A stretch of DNA of 14,974 nt from W11650 sp963550755 (lineage in GTDB: Bacteria > Bacillota > Clostridia > Lachnospirales > Vallitaleaceae). Below the pieces are notes generated by a model that saw nothing but the letters and a program-made list of their open reading frames with translations, had not been told where the DNA came from and ran no database searches. The position numbers and the translations under genes were made by a program. This document shows, piece by piece, positions 1 to 6,163 of this stretch (the stretch's first letter is position 1; every line of letters starts with the position of its first letter). The stretch is from the NCBI GenBank assembly GCA_963550755.1, contig CAUVDV010000051.1:1-14974 (forward strand). The letters run 5' to 3'.

Positions 1-1235
1 CCGGACTGGCTAAAAGAAATTATCAGGCGGATTTTTCCGAATTTAATCTTTGGGATAAACGCCGCCGCGAAATCATTCAGGTAGTGGAAGAGAAAAAAGC
101 CGAACGCAACCGCCTTTCACCGGAAGTCGCCAAGAAAAAGCAAGCCGGCGAAGACACCGCTGAACTGCTGGCCGGCATGGCGCGGCTGAAGGATGAAATC
201 ACCGGCTTAGACAGTGAGCTCAGCGAACTGGATAAAAAAATCTTCGACTTTGTCAGCGGTCTGCCCAATCTGCCCGGCGAAAATACCCCGGCCGGCGGCA
301 AAGAAAGCAATGTCCGGGTCAAGGTCTGGGGACAAAAGCCCAGCTTTGACTTTAAACCCAAGGATCATGTGGAACTGGCGACTTCACTTGGTTTAGTTGA
401 TTATGAACGCGGCGCGAAGCTGGCCGGCAATGGCTTTTGGGTATACACCGGCAAGGGCGCGATCCTGGAATGGGCGCTGCTGAATTATTTTATTGCTGAG
501 CATTTGAAGGACGGCTATGAATTCATGCTGCCGCCGCATATCCTGACCTACCACTCCGGTTACACCGCCGGACAGTTCCCAAAGTTTATTGACGATGTCT
601 TTAAGCTGGAAGAGGATAAGGGGTATATGCAGTTCCTGCTGCCGACGGCGGAAACGGCTTTAATTAATTTTCACCGCGACGAGGTATTAAGCGAGGCCGA
701 GCTGCCGAAAAAATACTTTGCTTATACGCCTTGCTACCGGAAAGAAGCCGGTTCTTACCGCTCGGAGGAAAGGGGCATGATCCGCGGCCATCAGTTTAAT
801 AAAGTGGAAATGTTCCAGTACACCGTCCCGGAAGAAAGCGGCGCCGCCCTAAAAGAACTGATCGCCAAAGCGGAGCGCCTGCTGGAAGGCTTGGAACTGC
901 ATTATCAAACTTCGCAGCTGGCAGCCGGCGACTGCTCAGCCTCGATGCGGGAAACTTATGATATTGAAGTTTGGATCGAGAGCATGGGCGTATATAAGGA
1001 AGTCAGCTCCGCTTCCAATGCCGGAGAATATCAGGCCCGCCGCGGAAATATGAAGTTTAAGCGCAGCGGCGAGAAAAAAGCCGAATTCCTGCATACCTTA
1101 AATGCTTCCGGCCTGGCGACCAGCCGCTTAATTCCGGCGATTTTGGAACAGCACCAGCAAAAAGACGGCTCGGTTTTGATTCCGGCCGCTTTGCAGAAGT
1201 TTACCGGCTTTGACCGGATTGAACCGGTGAAATAA
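1..1235 (+). CDS. serS: Seryl-tRNA synthetase, 5'-truncated by the window edge
   Basis: Charges tRNA-Ser with serine in the cytoplasm, a class II aminoacyl-tRNA synthetase. The frame is open from base 3, so the N-terminus lies outside the window; about 411 residues are visible against roughly 425 for the family, so some 15 residues are missing. The GTG at 84 is internal and is not the start, because the tRNA-binding coiled coil is already under way before it (GLAKRNYQADF, then a charged helix up to about residue 80). The catalytic core shows the TAET serine-site signature, motif 2 (CYRKEAGSYRSEERGMIRGH) and motif 3 (NASGLATSRLIPAILEQ). These differ from the common bacterial forms (EAGSAGRDTRGLIRQHQF and NGSGLAVGRTLVAILENYQ), pointing to a variant clostridial lineage. 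The gene converges on the GH114 lipoprotein gene and ends before a shared terminator. Confidence 0.96.
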   Translation, partial: GLAKRNYQADFSEFNLWDKRRREIIQVVEEKKAERNRLSPEVAKKKQAGEDTAELLAGMARLKDEITGLDSELSELDKKIFDFVSGLPNLPGENTPAGGKESNVRVKVWGQKPSFDFKPKDHVELATSLGLVDYERGAKLAGNGFWVYTGKGAILEWALLNYFIAEHLKDGYEFMLPPHILTYHSGYTAGQFPKFIDDVFKLEEDKGYMQFLLPTAETALINFHRDEVLSEAELPKKYFAYTPCYRKEAGSYRSEERGMIRGHQFNKVEMFQYTVPEESGAALKELIAKAERLLEGLELHYQTSQLAAGDCSASMRETYDIEVWIESMGVYKEVSSASNAGEYQARRGNMKFKRSGEKKAEFLHTLNASGLATSRLIPAILEQHQQKDGSVLIPAALQKFTGFDRIEPVK

Positions 1236-1386
1236 AAATTCAAGTTTTCCGTTGGTGCGAACCGTCTTTTGATTCCGTGTCCGCTTAGGAAAAACATGCG
1301 GTTTTTGGCATTTTATACGTCCAAGGCTGCCGCGTCTTTTCCCTAAGTAAGTTTTGCTCATATCAATAGATGTTACGCCCAAAGCA

Positions 1387-1430
1387 AACAGCCTGCCGGC
1401 GCCATAGTTGCCATGCGCCGGCAGGCTGTT
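1387..1430. terminator. Bidirectional terminator between serS and the GH114 gene
   Basis: A perfect 16-bp stem (1387-1402 with 1415-1430, arm AACAGCCTGCCGGCGC) closes a 12-nt loop. It lies between two convergent genes, 151 bases after the serS stop and 22 bases after the lipoprotein stop. The T content on each side is modest (ATTTTAT on the + side), so it may stop transcription mainly by stem strength. Confidence 0.8.
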
Positions 1431-1452
1431 ATTTTATCGTGGATTCAGTCAT

Positions 1453-2367
1453 TCATTGATTCAGCTCCAGCGAATCGGCAATCTCATAGAAAAAGCCGTT
1501 TTGCCGGCAATATTCATCAATTTCCCGCGCCAGCTCTCCCTTGGCTCCGTATTCCAGCAAATAAACGGTCAAACCATACTGCTGGCAGCGTTTCAGGTAT
1601 TCTTGATAATATTCTTTATCATCCGCCTCCCGCCGGCCGAAGCTGCCATCCGCAAAATCAATCGCCGTAAAAACAGTTTCCTGGTTAACGCCGGCAAGCA
1701 ATTGCTGCAAGTCATCAACCGCCATTGCTTTTTGCACGAAGGTATCGCCGCCGTTTATAATCAGCGGCTGGCCTAAGCCGTTTAATTCTTTAAGCATGGT
1801 TAAAATCCCCTGATAAATGGCTTCGGTCGGATACTGGTAATAAATATCGGCATTATCCAGAAACAAACCATCGACTCCCTTATCCAGCAACTCCTTGGCT
1901 TTTTCGGCAATCCGGTCCTGCCACGCTTTTTCCGCCACATTGACCCAGCGTTCCTCCGGCCAGTCCTGATAGTCGCTTAATGTCAGCGCCTCAAACTTGG
2001 CGTAGTCCGCCCGAAATCGCTCCAGCGAGCCAATATTTAAATAGGAAAATATTTTTTTATTCCCATTTTGATGCAGTTCTTCCAATTCCGCCTGGCTTAA
2101 GCTTTCCGCGTCAATCACTAAAAAGTCGCAGTTCCGGCAAGTCTTTAATTTCTCCGCGTCCGCCCCGATTAACACCTTATAGGCAGTTCGAGTGTCCGTC
2201 TGCCCGCAGCCCGCAGCCAAAAGCATCCACAGCGCTGCCGTTATGACCAGAAAAAGCCTAACTCCCGCCGGCCAAACCATCCTCCTGCTTTTCTTTGCTT
2301 GACCGCTGGTTTGGCTGTCCTGACGCTGCTTTTCCTCCGGCCGGCTGTTTCTGTCTGTTCGCTTCAT
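1453..2367 (-). CDS. GH114-type (TM1410/MJ1477-like) putative glycoside hydrolase lipoprotein
   Basis: A 304-residue protein with a TIM-barrel domain of the glycoside hydrolase 114 / endo-alpha-1,4-polygalactosaminidase type, probably acting on an amino-sugar polymer at the cell surface. Visible motifs are VIDAE (residues 85-89), YLNIGSLE (109-116), the Trp-rich stretch DWPEERWVNV (135-144), GVDGLFLDNAD (164-174, probable catalytic Asp region) and IINGGDTF near 205. A hydrophobic segment at about 36-53 ends in the lipobox LAAGC, so Cys54 is the likely lipidation site. The n-region before it is unusually long (about 33 charged residues). The start at 2367 has AGGGA 7 nt upstream. An internal ATG at 2280 has AGGAGG directly abutting it, too close to be used. 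Substrate unknown; family assignment is firm, function inferred. Confidence 0.85.
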   Translation of the reverse strand: MKRTDRNSRPEEKQRQDSQTSGQAKKSRRMVWPAGVRLFLVITAALWMLLAAGCGQTDTRTAYKVLIGADAEKLKTCRNCDFLVIDAESLSQAELEELHQNGNKKIFSYLNIGSLERFRADYAKFEALTLSDYQDWPEERWVNVAEKAWQDRIAEKAKELLDKGVDGLFLDNADIYYQYPTEAIYQGILTMLKELNGLGQPLIINGGDTFVQKAMAVDDLQQLLAGVNQETVFTAIDFADGSFGRREADDKEYYQEYLKRCQQYGLTVYLLEYGAKGELAREIDEYCRQNGFFYEIADSLELNQ

Positions 2368-2389
2368 TTTATTTTCCCTATTCTTTCTT

Positions 2390-2420
2390 ATTATAAACTA
2401 ACTTTTCTCCATACGCTCAA
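2390..2420 (-). promoter_or_regulatory. Possible sigma-A promoter for the GH114 gene
   Basis: On the - strand a perfect TATAAT (2395-2390) is preceded by TTGAGC (2420-2415) with a 19-bp spacer, longer than optimal. The predicted start near 2383 leaves a leader of about 15 nt that still contains the AGGGA ribosome binding site. Confidence 0.4.
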
Positions 2421-2598
2421 CGTCTTTTTTTAGCACCCCGCAGCATGTTGGCAGATTACCCGCCAGCGCGAAAAGCAACGCTTTCAGCATTTTTGCTCGC
2501 CCTCTGTTTTCCGCCGCTCTGGCCGCTTTCAGAAAGGCTTCCCTTTCGCCGGCAGTCAGGAACGCGAAAACACATAGCTTTCCTTTAAAAAATGACAA
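2398..2598 (-). pseudogene. Short reading frame, possible tyrosine-recombinase (integrase) remnant
   Basis: A 66-codon frame with only a TTG start, and that TTG sits in the T-run of the preceding terminator, so this is not convincing as an intact gene. The residues FLTAGEREAFLKAA followed by LKALLFALAGNL and CGVLKKDVE resemble the start of the catalytic domain of phage/transposon tyrosine recombinases (family pattern: FLT..E...FL.AA, then LLLATGLR..E..GL.W.DVD). The catalytic Arg expected after TGL is absent. The frame stops at 2398, where the recombinase domain would continue for about 150 residues. A second frame from the ATG at 2575 (35 codons, preceded by AAAGGA) is also open, but is not recognised. 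I read this as a decayed fragment, with low certainty; it could be chance. Confidence 0.3.
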
Positions 2599-2625
2599 AA
2601 AAAGGCACCAAATGCTCTTTGGTGC
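2597..2625 (-). terminator. Intrinsic terminator of the small-RNA candidate
   Basis: On the - strand GCACCAAA (2625-2618), a 5-nt loop GAGCA and TTTGGTGC (2612-2605) form a perfect 8-bp stem, followed by C and seven T (2603-2597). This is a canonical Rho-independent terminator. The nearest upstream - strand gene stop is about 220 bases away, and a promoter stands directly before it, so it most likely ends the short transcript. Confidence 0.85.
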
Positions 2626-2681
2626 TATATAAAGGGTGAGGGGGAGAGTATTACTATGTAAGAGTACTCATCTCTTACACA
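2597..2681 (-). ncRNA. Candidate small RNA with C-rich anti-Shine-Dalgarno segment
   Basis: A self-contained transcription unit of about 85 nt lies between the SDR gene and the integrase-like remnant. It starts at about 2681, 7 nt after a good extended -10 promoter, and ends in a perfect terminator. Near the 5' end is an 8-bp hairpin (TGTAAGAG at 2679-2672 with CTCTTACA at 2664-2657, 7-nt loop). The middle, about 2656-2627, has no G-rich partner and holds CTCTCCCCCTCACCC (2648-2634), complementary to purine-rich ribosome binding sites. This order (5' stem, unpaired UCCCC-type seed, terminator) is that of many Gram-positive trans-acting sRNAs such as the RsaE class. No convincing ORF lies inside. 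The alternative is an attenuated leader of the downstream remnant or the GH114 gene. No Rfam family was recognised by eye. Confidence 0.6.
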
Positions 2682-2687
2682 ATTAGA

Positions 2688-2716
2688 AGTATACCACAAC
2701 CCTCTTATAAAAGCAA
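2688..2716 (-). promoter_or_regulatory. Sigma-A extended -10 promoter of the small-RNA candidate
   Basis: On the - strand -35 TTGCTT (2716-2711), a 17-bp spacer and -10 TATACT (2693-2688), preceded by TG one base upstream (TGGTATACT). Spacing is ideal, and the -35 hexamer and -10 hexamer are the same as at the PPK2 promoter at 5430-5457. Confidence 0.7.
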
Positions 2717-2848
2717 TGAATTCTTTATAAAAATTGCATAAGTTTTTTTAATCAGTTTTTTTATGGTCTATCATCGTTCTGCCGGCCGTTCATCTGGCCA
2801 TAGCTAAAGCCAGCGCTCTCAGTCTCCGCGGTCAAAATACAGCCGGCT

Positions 2849-3625
2849 CTACTGAAGGCAGGCGATCACCCAACGCACCAGTTTCATCGGCAATTTCCTG
2901 GCCAGCACCGCCAAGATCTGATTGGACAGTCCCGGGATAATGACCGTCTCACCCCGCTGAAAACGCTGATAGGCATAGCGGGCAACCTGTTTGGCCGACA
3001 GGCCGCTTTGCGCCATTTGCCGAAATTGCTTGGACGCGCTTAAGCCGGCATGCTCCTGAAATCCGGTCTGCACCGGCCCCGGACACAAAGTCGAAATCTT
3101 CAGCTTGGTATTTCTCAGCTCGGCCGCCAGCGCCTGGGTAAAGGACAGCACATAAGCTTTGGAAGCATAATAATCCGCCATCTTTGGCCCCGGCGCAAAG
3201 GCCGCTACCGACGCCACGTTTAAGACCCCGCCGCGGCCGCGGAAGACCATGCCCGGCAAAAAAGCTCTGGTCAGATACATCAATGTCATCACATTCAGCT
3301 GTAGCATTTCCCATTCTTTTTTTAAATCTGATTTGTGAAATTCGCCATAGCTGCCAAAACCGGCGTTATTGATCAGGGTGTCGACTTCATAGCCTTTTTC
3401 CCGCGTCCACTGAACTAAGCTTCTGGCGGTTTCCGGCCTTGATAAATCACCAGCAAAGATATGAACTCGGATCTGATACTGTTCTGCCAGTTCCTCCGCC
3501 AAATCCTTCAGTATTTCCTCACGCCGCGCCACCAAAATCAAGTTTTCCGCTTTAGCCGCATAAATTCTGGCCAATTCCAAACCAATACCGCTAGTTGCTC
3601 CGGTAATCAAGGTATATCTCAGCAT
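2849..3625 (-). CDS. SDR-family NAD(P)-dependent oxidoreductase
   Basis: A 258-residue classical short-chain dehydrogenase/reductase, cytosolic, interconverting a hydroxyl and a carbonyl group with NAD(H) or NADP(H). It has the cofactor motif TGATSGIG (8-15), VARR at the end of the second beta strand (32-35, a basic pair that suggests NADP), the structural NNAG (86-89), the active-site Ser (NVAS, about 139) and the YxxxK pair (Tyr152, Lys156). Length is normal. The C-terminus (about 215-258) is hydrophobic and basic, as in DltE/YqjQ-like members, so loose membrane association is possible. The start ATG has GGAG 7 nt upstream. It appears to be a single-gene unit: 139 bases separate it from the flavin reductase gene upstream, with a small dyad between. 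The substrate cannot be told from sequence. Confidence 0.9.
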   Translation of the reverse strand: MLRYTLITGATSGIGLELARIYAAKAENLILVARREEILKDLAEELAEQYQIRVHIFAGDLSRPETARSLVQWTREKGYEVDTLINNAGFGSYGEFHKSDLKKEWEMLQLNVMTLMYLTRAFLPGMVFRGRGGVLNVASVAAFAPGPKMADYYASKAYVLSFTQALAAELRNTKLKISTLCPGPVQTGFQEHAGLSASKQFRQMAQSGLSAKQVARYAYQRFQRGETVIIPGLSNQILAVLARKLPMKLVRWVIACLQ

Positions 3626-3682
3626 TTCTTTTCTCCGCTTTGCTAATTGCTTATCGTTTAAACAAGATAAATTACAAATGAC

Positions 3683-3697
3683 TTACCCACGCGGTAA
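3683..3697. promoter_or_regulatory. Small dyad upstream of the SDR gene
   Basis: TTACC and GGTAA (3683-3687, 3693-3697) form a 5-bp inverted repeat around a 5-bp centre, 58-72 bases before the SDR start. Its position suits an operator, but no regulator family is identified and such short dyads also arise by chance. A GTTTAAAC palindrome lies at 3656-3663. Confidence 0.2.
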
Positions 3698-3764
3698 CAC
3701 TTTTTTCAGCAAGCTTCCCTGTTTGTCCGTTTCGGATTCGCGTTTCCGCCTGTTCCCTTTTTCG

Positions 3765-4334
3765 TTATTTTTTTGTCTTCTGGCAGGAATAGCCGAACTT
3801 TCCCAGCTTTTCCCCCAGCGAAAAATACTCGCCATGTGAATAAGTCACCAGTCCCAACGAATTTAAATGAAACTTGCCGTTTTCGTCAATTTCCGACGGC
3901 TTGACCGACACATTGACAATCTCCGCCAGAAACATATCATGCGTCCCCAGCGCCAGCCGCTCTTTGACCCGGCACTCCAAAATCACCGGACTTTCCCCGA
4001 TTCCCGGCGCTTTCACCTGCTCGGACGGCCATACGGTCAGCTTCATTTCTTTAAACTTATCGACCTGCCGGCCGGAGCGCACCCCGCAAAAGTCGGCGGC
4101 ATAAACCAATTCCGGCGTAACCAAATTAACCGTAAACTCGCCGGTTTCCCGCAAAATATCATAAGAATACCGCTCCGGCCGGACGGAGATTGACAGCATG
4201 GCCGGTGAGCTGCAAATCGTACCCGCCCACGCAATCGTAATGATATTGGGTTTTTCGCCCGGCCGTTGACATCCTACCATTACCGCCGGAACTGGGTAGA
4301 GCATATTTCCGGCTTTCCAGCTTTGCCTTTCCAT
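3765..4334 (-). CDS. Flavin reductase family (flavoredoxin-like) FMN-binding protein
   Basis: A 189-residue protein of the flavin reductase-like split-barrel family (PF01613), of the anaerobe flavoredoxin type that binds FMN and passes electrons from NAD(P)H or other carriers. Family features are PVPAVMVGCQ near the N-terminus, NIITIAWAGTICSSPAMLSISVRP-type core strands (residues about 30-53), the FTVNL strand (67-71), and THDMFLAEIVNVSV (about 131-144), where the family has the GxHxxFxGEV motif. The start at 4334 is supported by AGGAG 8 nt upstream, and this SD overlaps the stop codon (TAG) of the PPK2 gene. With an 11-nt gap the two are probably translationally coupled. No clear terminator follows. 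The electron partner cannot be inferred; the coupling to PPK2 has no evident metabolic logic. Confidence 0.88.
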   Translation of the reverse strand: MERQSWKAGNMLYPVPAVMVGCQRPGEKPNIITIAWAGTICSSPAMLSISVRPERYSYDILRETGEFTVNLVTPELVYAADFCGVRSGRQVDKFKEMKLTVWPSEQVKAPGIGESPVILECRVKERLALGTHDMFLAEIVNVSVKPSEIDENGKFHLNSLGLVTYSHGEYFSLGEKLGKFGYSCQKTKK

Positions 4335-4345
4335 AAAATTTTCTC

Positions 4346-5320
4346 CTAAGCTTCGCCGTTTTCGGCCATCACTTTGCCGGCATAATCCGGCACAAACTTC
4401 TGCATCCGAATATCCGGCCGGACATATTCCTTGTCCTTCTCGATCTTCGGCAGATCAAACTTTTTCTTTTCTGTTTCCTCATAGGGAATGCACGACAGCA
4501 AATGCGCAATGCAGTTTAAGCGGGCATGCTTTTTGATATCGCTTTCCACTACGTTCCACGGAGAAATATAGGTATCGGTCCGTTCAAACATCCGATCCTT
4601 GGCCTTGGAATACTCCACCCATTTTTTTCGGGATTCCAAGTCAATATCGCTGAACTTCCATGTTTTCAGCGGATCATCAATCCGATCCTGCATTCTTTTT
4701 TCCTGTTCCTCATCATTAACCGAAAACCAATACTTAATCAAAATAATGCCCGACCGAATCAGCATTTCCTCAAACTGCGGACAGCTTCTTAAAAACTCCT
4801 GATATTCTTCTTCCGTACAAAATCCAAACACTTTTTCCACTCCAGCCCGGTTGTACCAGGACCGGTCAAATAGCACGATTTCTCCGGCCGCCGGTAAATG
4901 CTGCACATATCTTTGAAAATACCATTGACTTCTTTCCTGCTCAGTTGGCTTAGCCAGGGCTACGACTTTGCAAAAACGCGGATTCATATGCTCGGTGATC
5001 CGCTTGATGGCTCCGCCCTTGCCGGCTGCATCTCTGCCCTCAAACAGCACCAATACTTTCAGCCCTTTTAGCCGCACCCAATCCTGAAGCTTAATCAGTT
5101 CAATCTGCAAACGGCGCAGTTCCTTTTCGTAGAGCTTATTGCTGATCCGGCCGCTCTTGGCCTTCTTTTTCTCTTTACCCGCCGTTTCCGCGCAGCCGGC
5201 ACCGGCTTCCGTCTCATTCGGCGCTTGCTCTGCCGGCGCTGGACTTTCGTTATTTAACCATTCCATTTTTTGTGCTTCGATTTTCTTTTTGGCCTTTTTT
5301 TCTTTCTTACCCTTTTTCAT
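4346..5320 (-). CDS. ppk2: Polyphosphate kinase 2 family protein (PPK2)
   Basis: A 324-residue PPK2-type kinase that transfers phosphate between polyphosphate and nucleotides (NDP/NTP or NMP/NDP depending on class); cytosolic. Residues about 85-300 form a P-loop kinase: Walker A FEGRDAAGKGGAIKRI (93-108), Walker B-like VLFDRSWYNRAGVEKV (149-164) and a basic lid around KRMQDRIDDPLKTWKFSDID (about 215-235). The first 58 residues are an added low-complexity tail, very Lys-rich at 1-18 (MKKGKKEKKAKKK), then Ala/Glu/Pro-rich, then another Lys cluster. I place the start at the ATG at 5320, 5 nt after AAAGGGG; a GTG at 5347 in the same frame lacks a comparable site. A strong promoter lies at 5430-5457, leaving a leader of about 100 nt. 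The flavin reductase gene follows 11 nt downstream. Confidence 0.93.
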   Translation of the reverse strand: MKKGKKEKKAKKKIEAQKMEWLNNESPAPAEQAPNETEAGAGCAETAGKEKKKAKSGRISNKLYEKELRRLQIELIKLQDWVRLKGLKVLVLFEGRDAAGKGGAIKRITEHMNPRFCKVVALAKPTEQERSQWYFQRYVQHLPAAGEIVLFDRSWYNRAGVEKVFGFCTEEEYQEFLRSCPQFEEMLIRSGIILIKYWFSVNDEEQEKRMQDRIDDPLKTWKFSDIDLESRKKWVEYSKAKDRMFERTDTYISPWNVVESDIKKHARLNCIAHLLSCIPYEETEKKKFDLPKIEKDKEYVRPDIRMQKFVPDYAGKVMAENGEA

Positions 5321-5429
5321 TGTAACCCCTTTCCTCAAGCGTAACACTTCACCCAGTTAATTTTTCCGACACGGCTTCGCTTCTTAGGCTGCTGTCAATC
5401 ATTATTTTCTGCCGTTTCTATCTTTTTTA

Positions 5430-5457
5430 AGTATAGCAGAATTATTAAAAAAAGCAA
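5430..5457 (-). promoter_or_regulatory. Sigma-A extended -10 promoter of the PPK2-flavin reductase operon
   Basis: On the - strand -35 TTGCTT (5457-5452), 16-bp spacer, extended -10 TGCTATACT with the hexamer at 5435-5430. The predicted start is an A near 5423, about 100 nt before the PPK2 ATG. Confidence 0.7.
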
Positions 5458-5491
5458 TAAAAATCCTGCTGATTTTAGAAGTTTGACAATA

Positions 5492-5971
5492 TCATTTGCT
5501 TTCTTCCAAAGCCAGCAAATACTCTTTCATCGCCATACCGCCGCCATAACCGGTCAAGTCCCCGCTTTTGCCGATTACCCGGTGACAAGGCACCACAATA
5601 CTGATCGGATTGCGGTGATTCGCTTGTCCGACTGCCCGGCACGCCTTAGGACTGCCGACCCATTCGGCGATTTCCTGATAGCTGACCGTTTGCCCAAACG
5701 GGATCCGGCATAGCGCCTGCCATACCCTTTTTTGAAAATCCGTTCCCCGCAGCAGCAGCGGCAAAGCAAATTCCTGCCTTTGACCGGCAAAATACTCCCG
5801 CAGCTGGCGGTCGGCTTCCCTGAGCAGTTCGGTTTCCTGTAAGATAAAGTCGCTTAGCGATAAGATATTTTTTTCCATCTTGAAAATTTCAACTATCGCT
5901 CCGTCTTCTTCGGCAATACCCAACCGACCAATCGCTTCTACCGGATAATCATAAAAATAAAAAGCTTTCAT
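5492..5971 (-). CDS. ogt: Methylated-DNA--protein-cysteine S-methyltransferase
   Basis: A 159-residue suicide repair enzyme that transfers the alkyl group from O6-methylguanine (and O4-methylthymine) in DNA to its own cysteine. The C-terminal domain has RIPFGQTVSYQEIA (89-102), the helix-turn-helix with the flipping Arg in ACRAVGQANHRNP (110-122), the catalytic PCHRV (Cys129) and the downstream GDLTGYGGGMAMKEYLLALE. The N-terminal ribonuclease-H-like domain is divergent, as usual. Length is normal for the single-domain Ogt type; there is no Ada regulatory domain. The ATG at 5971 has an AAAGG-type site upstream. It appears to be monocistronic, followed by the PPK2 promoter 35 bases past its stop. 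The name ogt is used for the family; no allele-level identity is claimed. Confidence 0.94.
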   Translation of the reverse strand: MKAFYFYDYPVEAIGRLGIAEEDGAIVEIFKMEKNILSLSDFILQETELLREADRQLREYFAGQRQEFALPLLLRGTDFQKRVWQALCRIPFGQTVSYQEIAEWVGSPKACRAVGQANHRNPISIVVPCHRVIGKSGDLTGYGGGMAMKEYLLALEESK

Positions 5972-6077
5972 TTTCTGCCTTTCCCTTTATTTTCAGTAAA
6001 TACCATCAATATTTCTTCCGTGCCGATCGGCAGACGCTTGTTTCTTGGCCAGGCTTTTCCCAGACTTTCGCTTAAAG

Positions 6078-6113
6078 CGCAGGCAGCTGTAACCCAATTT
6101 CCCGCTGCCTGCG
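6078..6113. repeat. Strong hairpin between ogt and the Gfo/Idh/MocA-like gene
   Basis: A perfect 10-bp inverted repeat CGCAGGCAGC / GCTGCCTGCG (6078-6087, 6104-6113) with a 16-nt loop lies 51 bases past the stop of the Gfo-like gene and about 107 bases before the ogt start. No T-run follows on either strand, so it is not a standard intrinsic terminator. It could be an mRNA 3'-end stem or a protein site. A smaller stem, TTGGCA/TGCCAA, lies near 6135-6154. Confidence 0.5.
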
Positions 6114-6163
6114 GAAACAGCCTTTATTTGTATATTGGCATATTCTTGCCAAACACGAAAAAA

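Noticed and set aside
1284..1347. Imperfect inverted repeat CTTAGGAAAA / TTTTCCCTAAG after serS
   Set aside because: Has a bulge, a long loop and no T-run; the 16-bp stem at 1387-1430 is a far better terminator.
2641..2700. T-box or known riboswitch in the 2600-2720 region
   Set aside because: No T-box consensus or known aptamer core on either strand; a short independent RNA explains promoter and terminator better.
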